Origin: JACDAN01 sp963827705
GTDB lineage: Bacteria; Actinomycetota; Thermoleophilia; Gaiellales; Gaiellaceae
Reading direction: 5' to 3'
NCBI GenBank assembly: GCA_963827705.1
Contig: CAWHBN010000022.1
Span: 212,565-276,564, forward strand
Length of the DNA stretch: 64,000 nucleotides
The position numbers and the translations under genes were made by a program. The notes below the pieces were generated by a model, which ran no database searches, was not told the DNA's origin, and saw only the letters and a program-made list of their open reading frames with translations. This document shows positions 1-7,671 of this stretch, piece after piece. The first letter of the stretch is position 1. Each line of letters begins with the position of its first letter.

Positions 1-636
1 TTAGCCGCGCTCGGAGACGTACCGGGCGAGCGCGCGGATCTGCTCGTCGGTGAGCTGGTCGCCGAAGGCCGGCATGCCGCCGCCGCCGTTCCTGATCTGC
101 CGGACTGCCTCCTCGAAGGTCGGCTGCGCTTCGTCGAGGTTCGGGCCGACGGTGCCCGAGGTTCCGGCCTTCTCCAGCGTGTGACACGAGCCGCAGTTGC
201 TCGTGAACATCGACTTCGGATCGTCGCCGCCTGCGCTGGGCCCGCCTCCGATCGAAGCATCCGGATTGCCAGCGACGAGGGACACGTAGAGCGCGACCGC
301 GTCGGCGTCGGCGTCGTCCAAGAGGTCCTCCGGCATCGGCGGCACGGGGTAGGCGATCTGGCCCCGCACGACCTCCGCGATCGTGTCGGGGGCATAACCC
401 TCCTCGCGGGAAGCCGCGAAGGCGTCGTCGAGGTTAGGCCCGCTCGACGGGTTCTGCACGGGATTCGAGCCGTTCGTCCCCGCCTCTCTCAACGTGTGGC
501 AGCCGCCGCAGGTCTGCTGGAAGATCGCCTTGCCCTCGGCCGGATCGGCGGTCTCCGGAACCATCCCTTCGGTGCCGCAGCCGGCGACCGCGAGCGTGGC
601 GAGAGCGAGAAGAGCGGCGCCGACCGCCCGATGCAC
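1..636 (-). CDS. Di-heme cytochrome c lipoprotein
   Basis: This 211-residue protein should carry electrons outside the membrane. A signal peptide ends in a lipobox (LAVAGC, Cys20), so it is probably lipid-anchored. Two class I cytochrome c domains follow, with heme-binding CGGCH at 43-47 and CGSCH at 148-152. The second domain has a likely Met ligand in GGGGMPAFG near residue 188. The stop codon is the first three bases of the window. The GTG start shares one base with the stop of the upstream STAS gene (TAGTG), so the two are probably co-transcribed. The second domain closely resembles the cytochrome domain encoded at 10833. The redox partner cannot be told from sequence. Confidence 0.88.
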   Translation of the reverse strand: MHRAVGAALLALATLAVAGCGTEGMVPETADPAEGKAIFQQTCGGCHTLREAGTNGSNPVQNPSSGPNLDDAFAASREEGYAPDTIAEVVRGQIAYPVPPMPEDLLDDADADAVALYVSLVAGNPDASIGGGPSAGGDDPKSMFTSNCGSCHTLEKAGTSGTVGPNLDEAQPTFEEAVRQIRNGGGGMPAFGDQLTDEQIRALARYVSERG

Positions 637-1001
637 TACGCCGAAGGCTGGGTCGCGGACCCGATGCCTGCGACGGCCTCGTCCCGGCTTCCGTAGATCG
701 TGAAGACCCGGTCGAGACCCGTGATCTCGAAGATCTTCGTGATGTTCCGGTCGCTCGAGACGAGCGAGAGCTGCCCGTCGTTCGTCCGGAGGCGCTTGAC
801 CCCTCCGACGAGCACGCCGAGCGTCGTCGAGTCGATGAAGGTCGTGTTCGAGAAGTCGACGACGACCTCCTTGGCACCCTGGTTGATCACATCGAGGAGC
901 TGCTGCTTGAACTCCGGCGCCGTGTAGAGGTCGACCTCGCCGGTCAGCGAGATGACATACGACGAATCGCCCAGCTGCTCGGTGTTGATGTCGAAGTTCA
1001 C
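636..1001 (-). CDS. STAS-domain anti-sigma factor antagonist
   Basis: A 121-residue single STAS domain of the SpoIIAA/RsbV type. These proteins bind an anti-sigma kinase and release a sigma factor when unphosphorylated. The expected phospho-acceptor lies in FIDSTTLGVL (about 55-64), preceded by the VVVDFSN strand. No anti-sigma kinase is adjacent, so the partner is elsewhere. The alanine- and glycine-rich tail runs directly into the cytochrome gene. Family assignment is firm; the pathway is inferred. Confidence 0.88.
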   Translation of the reverse strand: MNFDINTEQLGDSSYVISLTGEVDLYTAPEFKQQLLDVINQGAKEVVVDFSNTTFIDSTTLGVLVGGVKRLRTNDGQLSLVSSDRNITKIFEITGLDRVFTIYGSRDEAVAGIGSATQPSA

Positions 1002-1053
1002 GCGCCGCCCCTCCCTCTATCGAAAGCCGCCGTGAGTTTAGTGGGTCGCGCCG

Positions 1054-1950
1054 TTACTGGTTCTGGTCTTGGTTCTTCGGGTTCGCGGCGTTGCGGAGGG
1101 CGGGAAGCTGTGCCTTGACCGCGGGCGCGCTGGCCGAATCGGGCGCTACCTCGAGGTACCTCTCGTACGCCGTAATGGCCGCCTTGAGGTCGCCGGCCGA
1201 CTGCGCCGCCTGTCCGAGCTGCAGGAAGATCAGCGGCTCATCGGCCTCCTGGGTGTCAGGCGTGACCGCCACGAGCTTGTTGAGCACGCGCGTCGCGTCC
1301 TTGTACTCCTGCTGCGCGCCAAGGAACGCGTTGTTCAGCTGCTGGTTGTACTTCTGGGACTCGAGCGCCGTGATCTGCGGGTTGGCGAACGCCTGGCCGA
1401 ACTGGCTCGAGGTGCCGGGGCTGAGCACGTCGCCCCCGGTCAGCTCCGTGAGCTGCGCCCGGGCGATGGCTCCCTGCTCCTCATAGGTGCGTGCTTGCGC
1501 CATGTGCAGAGCGCCGAGCTGCCGGAGGGCCTCGCGGTCGGTCGGGCGCATCTGGACGTAGCGCTCGAGCGGTGCGATCGCCTCGGCGGAGCGGTTCTCG
1601 CGCTGGAGGGCGGTCGCGAGGTCACGGTAGCCCTGAGGGTTGTTGGGCTCGTCCTTGATCTTGTCGTTGGACTCGCCCACGCTCGGGCCCGCGCTCGACG
1701 ACTGGCCGAGACCCTGGAGGACGTCGCCGAGCCCGGTTCCCGGAATGGAGCCGCCGACGTTGAAGATCACGTAGCCCAGCCCGAACACGATCGCCAGGAA
1801 CACGAACATCCACTTCGCCTGCCGCCGCAGGCGCGGGAAGAACATCGTGTCCTCGTACGTGGGGGCGGGCGTGCGAGCGGGTGCCGCGGGCCTAGGGTTC
1901 GGCCGGCGCTCCCGCTGCTGCCTGTTGCGTCGTTGGGCTGAACGTGCCAC
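1054..1950 (-). CDS. Membrane-anchored tetratricopeptide-repeat protein
   Basis: A cytoplasmic Arg/Pro-rich N-terminus precedes one transmembrane helix (WMFVFLAIVFGLGYVIF). The extracytoplasmic part has TPR-like helices with phrases such as NPQGYRDLATALQ and AITAYERYLEVAPDS. TPR domains act as protein scaffolds, but no partner is evident. I prefer the GTG at 1950 (AGGG about 8 bases upstream), giving 298 residues; an in-frame TTG at 1977 would add nine. A glycine/serine-rich linker follows the membrane helix. The neighbours are tatC upstream and the STAS gene downstream on the same strand. Confidence 0.75.
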   Translation of the reverse strand: MARSAQRRNRQQRERRPNPRPAAPARTPAPTYEDTMFFPRLRRQAKWMFVFLAIVFGLGYVIFNVGGSIPGTGLGDVLQGLGQSSSAGPSVGESNDKIKDEPNNPQGYRDLATALQRENRSAEAIAPLERYVQMRPTDREALRQLGALHMAQARTYEEQGAIARAQLTELTGGDVLSPGTSSQFGQAFANPQITALESQKYNQQLNNAFLGAQQEYKDATRVLNKLVAVTPDTQEADEPLIFLQLGQAAQSAGDLKAAITAYERYLEVAPDSASAPAVKAQLPALRNAANPKNQDQNQ

Positions 1951-2035
1951 TGCAGGCCCTAGGGTAGCGACCGCCAATCGAACGATTCGCCGATCGAGCG
2001 CTTTCGCTCACGGGTTGCGTGGTCGCCGAGTGCGG

Positions 2036-2797
2036 TCACTCGGTGGCGAGGCGGGCGTCAGCCGCCTGCCACCGGCGCTCGAGCACGACCGACAGCCAGA
2101 TCGAGAGCTCGAAGAGCGCAAAGAGTGGAAGGGCCTCGAGGGCGAGCGAGACGGGGTCGACAGTGGGGAGCAGGATCGCGGCTCCAAGCAAGGCCACATA
2201 GCCGATGCGTCTGTTCGCCCGCAGCTGGGCGGACGTCAGGACGCCGAGCCGCACCAGGCCGAGCACGAAGATCGGCAGCTGGAAGATGAGCCCGGTCGCG
2301 AAGATCATCAGCGCGACGAACGAGAGGAAGTAGCTCGCGCGGATCTGGATGTCGTAGAGCTCCTCGTCGTACTGGGTGAGGAAGTCCAGTGCCCGCGGGA
2401 GGAGCACGAAGTACGCGAACGCCATCCCGCCGGCGAACAACGCCGTCGCGAGTGCTACGAAGCGGGCCACGACCCGCTGGTTCCGCTCCTGCACGGCCGG
2501 CGCGAAGAAGCTCCACGCCTGCCAGACGAGCACCGGGAAGGCGAGGGCGAGCGAGGCGTAGAAGCTCACCTTCAGCCCGGTGGTGAACGGCTCGGCGACT
2601 CCGAGCGTCACGAGCCTGCGGTCGTCAGGCAGCAGCTCGAGCAGTAACTCGATCAGCTCCTCGTGGAAAAAGAACGTGATCGGGAAAGCGACGACGAGCG
2701 TCAGCACGCAGACGATCAGCCGGCCGCGCAGCTCCTCGAGGTGCTCGACGAGGGTCGCCTCCTCGCCGTACGAGAGGCGGCGCGGAAGACGCCTCAT
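2036..2797 (-). CDS. tatC: Sec-independent protein translocase TatC
   Basis: TatC is the signal-peptide receptor of the twin-arginine translocase, which exports folded proteins. The 253-residue protein has the expected six membrane helices. It also has family hallmarks: the N-terminal HLEELRGRL segment, the periplasmic EPFTTGLKVSFYASL stretch and the FxLPIFVLGLVRLG region late in the protein. It lies 9 bases downstream of tatA on the same strand. Tat substrates probably include the Rieske and other cofactor proteins, but none is proven here. Confidence 0.95.
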   Translation of the reverse strand: MRRLPRRLSYGEEATLVEHLEELRGRLIVCVLTLVVAFPITFFFHEELIELLLELLPDDRRLVTLGVAEPFTTGLKVSFYASLALAFPVLVWQAWSFFAPAVQERNQRVVARFVALATALFAGGMAFAYFVLLPRALDFLTQYDEELYDIQIRASYFLSFVALMIFATGLIFQLPIFVLGLVRLGVLTSAQLRANRRIGYVALLGAAILLPTVDPVSLALEALPLFALFELSIWLSVVLERRWQAADARLATE

Positions 2798-2806
2798 CAG
2801 GCGTCC

Positions 2807-3040
2807 CTACGAGACGGAGTCGCGCTCGCGCGGCGGCGGCGGCGACGCGACGCGCTCTTCGTCCTCGGGCGCCGGCAGCCGCGGCGGCTGCTCGTCGTCC
2901 CTGCCGGTGACGGCGTCCTTGAACTCGCGCATTCCCTTGCCGACCGACCGTCCGATCTCCGGAACTCGGTTGGCGCCGAAGAGAAGGAGGACGACGACGA
3001 GGAAGATGATGATTTCGGGAAGCCCGATACCAAAGGGCAT
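2807..3040 (-). CDS. tatA: Tat translocase pore subunit TatA family
   Basis: A 77-residue protein with the TatA layout: a short N-terminus, one membrane helix (LPEIIIFLVVVLLLFGA, about 7-23), then an amphipathic helix containing NRVPEIGRSVGKGMREFK and a charged, proline-rich tail. TatA oligomers form the Tat conduit. It is the first gene of the minus-strand tatA-tatC unit and diverges from sufC. TatA rather than TatB is inferred from the length and the FGANRVPEIGR signature. Confidence 0.92.
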   Translation of the reverse strand: MPFGIGLPEIIIFLVVVLLLFGANRVPEIGRSVGKGMREFKDAVTGRDDEQPPRLPAPEDEERVASPPPPRERDSVS

Positions 3041-3089
3041 ATACGGAGCGTAGCAGCGCCTTCGGAGCCGTCCCGAGGCAAAACCCCAC

Positions 3090-3126
3090 TGGTACCATGA
3101 GGCCTCGAGGCGGGCGTTTGCCCGCC
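3090..3126 (+). promoter_or_regulatory. Putative suf operon promoter and leader hairpin
   Basis: TGG followed by TACCAT (3090-3098) resembles an extended -10 element. Just past the expected transcription start lies a perfect 7-bp hairpin, GGCGGGC (3109-3115), loop GTTT, GCCCGCC (3120-3126). It ends 22 bases before the sufC TTG, whose ribosome site is GGGAG at 3140-3144. No U-run follows, so it is not a clear terminator. Promoter calling by eye is weak; the hairpin itself is certain. Confidence 0.4.
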
Positions 3127-3148
3127 ACTTGTCTGAAAAGGGAGCGGT

Positions 3149-3919
3149 TTGGCGCTACTGGAACTGAAGGACGTGCATGTCGCGCTCGAGGACGGCACTG
3201 AGATCGTCAAGGGCGTCGACCTCGAGGTCGACACCGACCAGATCCACGCGATCATGGGCCCCAACGGCTCCGGGAAGTCGACCCTCGCGTACGCGCTGAT
3301 GGGCCATCCGGCGTACGAGATCACCGAGGGGCAGATCCTCTTCGATGGCGAGGACCTGACGGAGATGGGGGCCGACGAGCGCGCCCAGAAGGGCCTCTTC
3401 CTCGCGTTCCAGTACCCGCACGCCGTCCCTGGTGTCACGGTCACGAGCTTCATGCGCTCGGCGATCAACGCGATCCGCAAGGCGCGCAAGGGTGAGGACG
3501 ACCCGGTTCCGATCCCCGAGTTTCGCAAGGAGATGCTGGCGGCGATGGAGCGGCTGAGCATCCCGCGCGAGCTCGCGCAGCGTTATCTGAACGACGGATT
3601 CTCGGGCGGCGAGAAGAAGCGGGTCGAGATCCTCCAGATGGCAATGCTGAAGCCGCGAATCGCCGTCCTCGACGAGACCGACTCGGGGCTCGACATCGAC
3701 GCGCTGCGCATTGTCGCCGGCGGCGTCCGCGAGCTCGTCGGCCCCGAGACGGGCGCACTCGTGATCACGCACTACCAGCGGATCCTCAACTACATCGAGC
3801 CCGATTACGTCCATGTGTTCGTCGACGGGAAGATCGTCGCCGAGGGCGGACCCGAGCTGGCGCATACACTGGAGGCAGAAGGGTACGAGGCATTCATGCC
3901 CGAGCAGGTGGAGAGCTAG
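3149..3919 (+). CDS. sufC: Fe-S cluster assembly ATPase SufC
   Basis: SufC is the ABC-type ATPase of the SufBCD scaffold that builds Fe-S clusters in the cytosol. The 256-residue protein has Walker A GPNGSGKST at 37-45, the signature FSGGEKKR at 151-158 and Walker B ending D175-E176 (VLDETDSGLD is typical of SufC). It has no membrane segment. The start is TTG with a good ribosome-binding site. The stop directly abuts the sufB ATG. This is the first gene of a tightly packed plus-strand operon. Confidence 0.96.
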   Translation: MALLELKDVHVALEDGTEIVKGVDLEVDTDQIHAIMGPNGSGKSTLAYALMGHPAYEITEGQILFDGEDLTEMGADERAQKGLFLAFQYPHAVPGVTVTSFMRSAINAIRKARKGEDDPVPIPEFRKEMLAAMERLSIPRELAQRYLNDGFSGGEKKRVEILQMAMLKPRIAVLDETDSGLDIDALRIVAGGVRELVGPETGALVITHYQRILNYIEPDYVHVFVDGKIVAEGGPELAHTLEAEGYEAFMPEQVES

Positions 3920-5347
3920 ATGGCAGTAACAGAGAGCGAGACCCAGGTCGTCGCCGAGATCGGCAGCGACTACAAGTTCGGCTTTCACAGTCCCGACGCA
4001 GCTGAGGACTACTTCTTCAAGTCCGGCCGGGGCCTTTCCCGCGAGCTCGTGGCGGCGATCTCCGAGCACAAGAACGAGCCGCAGTGGATGCGGGACTACC
4101 GGCTCAAGTCGCTCGAGTACTTCCTTGCTCGCCCGCTCCCGGACTGGGGCGGCGACGTCTCCGAGATCGACTTCGACAACATCTTCTATTACATCCGTCC
4201 GACCGAGAAGCAGGCCAAGTCCTGGGAAGATCTCCCGCCGGACATCAAGAACACCTGGGACCGGCTCGGGATCCCCGAGGCCGAGCGGAAGTTCCTCGCC
4301 GGCGTCGGCGCCCAGTACGAGAGCGAGGTCGTCTACCACAAGCTGAAGGAGGACCTCGCGAACCAGGGCGTCCTGTTCCTGGACATGGACTCCGGGCTCC
4401 GCGAGCACGAGGACCTCGTGAAGCAGTACTTCGGGACGATCATCCCGGCGAACGACAACAAGTTCGCGGCGCTGAACTCGGCCGTCTGGTCGGGCGGCTC
4501 GTTCATCTACGTGCCACCGGGGGTCTCGATCGAGATGCCGCTCCAGGCCTACTTCCGCATCAACGCGGAGAACATGGGCCAGTTCGAGCGCACGCTGATC
4601 ATCGTCGACGAGGGCGCCTTCGTGCACTACGTCGAGGGCTGCACGGCGCCGATCTACTCGAGCGACTCCCTGCACTCGGCGGTCGTCGAGATCATCGTCA
4701 AGCCAGGTGGCCGCTGCCGGTACACGACGATCCAGAACTGGTCGACGAACGTCTACAACCTCGTCACCAAGCGCGCGGTTGCCTACGAGAACGCGACGAT
4801 GGAATGGGTCGACGGAAACCTGGGCTCGAAGCTGACGATGAAGTATCCGGCGATCTGGCTGATGGGCGAGGGCGCCCACGGCGAGGTGCTCTCGATCGCC
4901 TTCGGCGGAGCCGGCCAGCACCAGGACGCAGGCGGGAAGGCAGTCCACGTCGCGCCGAACACGACGTCGGTGATCACCTCCAAGTCGATCTCCAAGGACG
5001 GCGGAAGGGCCGGGTACCGCGGGCTCCTCGAGGTGGCGAAGGGCGCGCACGGGTCGAAGTCGAAGGTCGTCTGCGACGCGCTGATCCTCGACGAGGCCTC
5101 GCGCTCGGACACCTACCCGTACATGAAGATCGACGAAGACAACGTCGACATCGGCCATGAGGCGACGGTGTCCAAAATCGGCGAGGAGCAGCTCTTCTAC
5201 CTGATGTCGCGCGGCCTCTCAGAGGCCGAGGCCTCGGCGATGATCGTTTCCGGCTTCGTCGAGCCGATCACGAAAGAACTTCCACTGGAGTACGCAGTCG
5301 AGTTGAACCGGCTGATCCAACTCCAGATGGAAGGCTCCGTCGGTTGA
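3920..5347 (+). CDS. sufB: Fe-S cluster assembly scaffold SufB
   Basis: SufB is the scaffold subunit on which the nascent cluster forms with SufC and SufD. The 475-residue length is normal. Family phrases include AVWSGGSFIYVPPGV, YTTIQNWSTNVYNLV, NTTSVITSKSISKDGG and the C-terminal DIGHEATVSKIGEEQLFYLMSRGL. It begins immediately after the sufC stop. Its TGA overlaps the TTG start of the next gene by four bases (TTGA), so translation is probably coupled. Confidence 0.96.
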   Translation: MAVTESETQVVAEIGSDYKFGFHSPDAAEDYFFKSGRGLSRELVAAISEHKNEPQWMRDYRLKSLEYFLARPLPDWGGDVSEIDFDNIFYYIRPTEKQAKSWEDLPPDIKNTWDRLGIPEAERKFLAGVGAQYESEVVYHKLKEDLANQGVLFLDMDSGLREHEDLVKQYFGTIIPANDNKFAALNSAVWSGGSFIYVPPGVSIEMPLQAYFRINAENMGQFERTLIIVDEGAFVHYVEGCTAPIYSSDSLHSAVVEIIVKPGGRCRYTTIQNWSTNVYNLVTKRAVAYENATMEWVDGNLGSKLTMKYPAIWLMGEGAHGEVLSIAFGGAGQHQDAGGKAVHVAPNTTSVITSKSISKDGGRAGYRGLLEVAKGAHGSKSKVVCDALILDEASRSDTYPYMKIDEDNVDIGHEATVSKIGEEQLFYLMSRGLSEAEASAMIVSGFVEPITKELPLEYAVELNRLIQLQMEGSVG

Positions 5348-6087
5348 TCCAAGCCGAGCACGTCGACTTCATCGCCCAGCCCGTCAGCGATCTGGCGCGG
5401 GCGGAAGAGTTCTACGGCGGGGCACTTGGCCTCATGCGCAATCCCCACTCGGGCGAGCGCTGGGTCGAGTATGAGACAGGGAACCTGACGCTCGGCCTAT
5501 CGACCTTCGGTGGCGGGGTCGCGCTTCGCGTCGACGACGTGCCGGCCGCGCGGGCGAAGCTCGAGGAGGGCGGTCTCGAGTTCGGCATGGACACCTTTGA
5601 TTCCGGCGTGTGCAACGGGGCGCCGTTCACCGACCCAGACGGCAACAGGCTCCTGCTCCATCGGCGGTACGCGCCGGCGGAGACCTGGGAGCTCGAGACG
5701 GCGGACGTCGAGCGCACGGACTTCGTCGGCATCAACGTGACCGACCGTGACAGGGCCGTCGAGTTCTACGGGCAGGCGCTCGGCCTCGAGCAGAACCCGC
5801 TCGCGAGCGACGAGTGGCCAGAGCTCGGCGCGGACAATGTCGGCTTCGTGCTGAGCACGCCGGAGCAGAAGGGCGGCGGCGAGTTCAAGCCGGAGGTGTC
5901 GATCGCCCTCCGCGTTCCGGACGTCGCCGCGTCGATGGAGCGACTCCAGGCCGCGGGCGTCGAGTTCGAGTTCCCGGAGCCGTACGATTCGGGCGTCTGT
6001 CACATGGCGTTCTTCCGCGACCCTGACGGCAACTCCCTGATGCTCCATCACCGCTACGCGCCGTACAGCGACGGCTCCAAGCCCTGA
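5344..6087 (+). CDS. Two-domain VOC (glyoxalase-like) protein
   Basis: The 247-residue protein holds two vicinal-oxygen-chelate domains, about 1-117 and 121-243. Each has the βαβββ pattern and ends in DPDGN(R/S)L(L/M)LH(H/R)RYAP. Canonical VOC metal ligands look poorly kept: His6 is present in domain 1, but the matching place in domain 2 is Asp/Phe, and the usual Glu after DPDGN is Leu. A cysteine in (Y/F)DSGVC is conserved in both domains. It lies inside the suf operon between sufB and sufD, overlapping both neighbours. Catalysis is unknown; a binding role is as likely as an enzyme. Confidence 0.8.
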   Translation: MIQAEHVDFIAQPVSDLARAEEFYGGALGLMRNPHSGERWVEYETGNLTLGLSTFGGGVALRVDDVPAARAKLEEGGLEFGMDTFDSGVCNGAPFTDPDGNRLLLHRRYAPAETWELETADVERTDFVGINVTDRDRAVEFYGQALGLEQNPLASDEWPELGADNVGFVLSTPEQKGGGEFKPEVSIALRVPDVAASMERLQAAGVEFEFPEPYDSGVCHMAFFRDPDGNSLMLHHRYAPYSDGSKP

Positions 6088-6452
6088 TGAACATCGAGCG
6101 CGTGGACTTCGTGGACGTTCCGTCCCGTGACATCGAGCGCTCCATCGCGTTCTATCGCGACGTGCTCGAGCTGCCGCAGAACCCGCACGAGCCGACGGAG
6201 TTCGAGGCCGGCAACGTGACGCTCGCGCTCTGGCGGCCCGAGGACCAGGGCGTCGAGTTCTCGAGCGGAGCGAGCCACGGGATCGCGCTCCGCGTCGAAG
6301 ACGTGGCAGCCGCGCGTGCCGAGCTCGAGGCGAAGGGCGTCGAGTTCATCGGCGAGCGGGACTCCGGGGTCTGCAACATGGCGTTCTTCACCGATCCCGA
6401 CGGCAACTCGCTGATCCTGCACCGCAGGTACGCGCCGGTGGGCGATGGATAG
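6087..6452 (+). CDS. Single-domain VOC (glyoxalase-like) protein
   Basis: A 121-residue VOC domain closely related to both halves of the preceding protein. It shares RVDFVDVPSRDIERSIAFY at the start, then RDSGVCNMAFFTDPDGNSL and HRRYAP at the end. As in its neighbour, the His/Glu metal ligands of classic glyoxalases are not evident and the GVC cysteine is kept. It overlaps the previous stop by one base and sufD by eight. Function is unknown; local duplication is the likely origin. Confidence 0.8.
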   Translation: MNIERVDFVDVPSRDIERSIAFYRDVLELPQNPHEPTEFEAGNVTLALWRPEDQGVEFSSGASHGIALRVEDVAAARAELEAKGVEFIGERDSGVCNMAFFTDPDGNSLILHRRYAPVGDG

Positions 6453-7629
6453 GGCGGCGGCAGTCAACCGCTACGCCGAGCTGCCCATGCCGTCGACGAC
6501 GGACGAGCACTGGCGCTTCACCGACCTGAAGGGCTTCGACCCGGAGTCGTTCGTCCGCAACGGCCATGGCCCAGTGACAGTCACTGAGACCGGTCTGCCG
6601 GAGACGATGCTCGACGTGGACACGGCCGGCCTGGCCGTTGTGCGCGAGGGGGGTATTTCGATCGTTCGTTCGCCCGATCCCCGCGTCACCTTCGAGCCGT
6701 TCACCGATCACGAGCGGCTCGGCGAGCTCGTCGGAACGGACGAGAAGTTCGCGGCCCACAACGCCGCGGTCTGGGAGCACGGCCTCCTGGTCGTTGTGCC
6801 GAGGGGCGTGGAGCTCGAGCAGCCGCTCGCCGTTCAGATCGTCAACGCGACCGAGGGCGGCGCGCTCTTCTTCCGGCTGCTCGTGATCGCGGAGCCTGAG
6901 AGCCGCTTCTCGCTGATCGAGGACTCCGCGTCGGCCTCGCCCGAGCTCGAGGGCTACACGAACGCGGTGACCGAGATCTTCGTCGAGCAGGCTGCCAAGC
7001 TCGAGTACGTCTCGATCCAGAACCTCTCGCAGAACACCTGGCACTTCGCCTCGCACCACGCGCGGGTCGGCCGGGATGCGGAGCTGGACTGGGTCGCCGG
7101 CGGATTCGGATCGCGTCGCGGCAAGGTCTGGATCCAGAACGACCTGACCGGTCCTGGCGCGACGTCCCGGGTCACCGGCGCCTATTTCGCCGACGGCGAC
7201 CAGCACCTCGACTACGACACCTACCAGCTCCACTCGGCGCCGAACACGACCTCCGACTTCGCGTTCAAGGGCGCTCTCCGCGACAGGGCCACGGCGGTCT
7301 GGCGCGGGATGATCCGCGTGGAGAAGGACGCCCAGCGGACAAACGCCTACCAGGAGAACCGGAACCTGATGCTGTCGCCGACGACGCACGCGGTGCCGAT
7401 CCCGGGTCTCGAGATCCTGGCGAACGACGTCCGCTGCACGCACGGCGCGACCGTGGGGCAGGTCGACCGCGACCAGCTCTTCTACCTGATGGCCCGCGGC
7501 CTCTCGCGCGGCGAGGCCGAGCGGCTGATCGTGCGTGGCTTCTTCACGGACGTGCTCGACCGCGTCGAGCTCGAGCCGGTGCGCGAGGCGCTCGGCGAGG
7601 CGCTCGAAGCCCGCATCCCGCAGGCGTAA
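6445..7629 (+). CDS. sufD: Fe-S cluster assembly protein SufD
   Basis: SufD pairs with SufB in the SufBC2D scaffold. The 394-residue protein has family phrases WRFTDLKGF near the start, AAHNAAVWEHGLLVVVPRGV, VSIQNLSQNTWHFA, and a C-terminus with CTHGATVGQVDRDQLFYLMARGL like that of SufB. The ATG lies 8 bases inside the upstream VOC gene. A palindromic repeat (6573-6585) sits in the coding sequence and is read as V44-T-V-T47. The next gene, dipZ-like, begins 42 bases downstream. Confidence 0.94.
   Translation: MDRAAAVNRYAELPMPSTTDEHWRFTDLKGFDPESFVRNGHGPVTVTETGLPETMLDVDTAGLAVVREGGISIVRSPDPRVTFEPFTDHERLGELVGTDEKFAAHNAAVWEHGLLVVVPRGVELEQPLAVQIVNATEGGALFFRLLVIAEPESRFSLIEDSASASPELEGYTNAVTEIFVEQAAKLEYVSIQNLSQNTWHFASHHARVGRDAELDWVAGGFGSRRGKVWIQNDLTGPGATSRVTGAYFADGDQHLDYDTYQLHSAPNTTSDFAFKGALRDRATAVWRGMIRVEKDAQRTNAYQENRNLMLSPTTHAVPIPGLEILANDVRCTHGATVGQVDRDQLFYLMARGLSRGEAERLIVRGFFTDVLDRVELEPVREALGEALEARIPQA
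6573..6585. repeat. Short palindromic repeat AGTGACAGTCACT inside sufD
   Basis: A perfect 13-base palindrome, AGTGACAGTCACT. The same word occurs at 63864-63876, and a variant with T in the centre at 51204-51216; imperfect relatives are at 51105 and 51162. Here it is translated in frame as Val-Thr-Val-Thr. Confidence 0.7.
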
Positions 7630-7659
7630 CGCTTAAGCCGGCCGTAATGGCCGTCGGCC

Positions 7660-7665
7660 TACTCT
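7660..7665 (+). promoter_or_regulatory. Putative -10 box for a leaderless dipZ-like mRNA
   Basis: TACTCT is followed by six bases and then the ATG at 7672. This spacing places the transcription start at or next to the start codon. No ribosome site is seen. The preceding 7636-7656 holds an imperfect GC-rich hairpin that may end the suf transcript. Confidence 0.4.
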
Positions 7666-7671
7666 GAGCCG

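Noticed and set aside
3155..5158. 667-residue open frame opposite sufC-sufB
   Set aside because: It is antisense to two certain genes, has shadow-like Arg/Leu/Asp composition and shows no recognisable domain. Many similar antisense frames in the window were dropped for the same reason.
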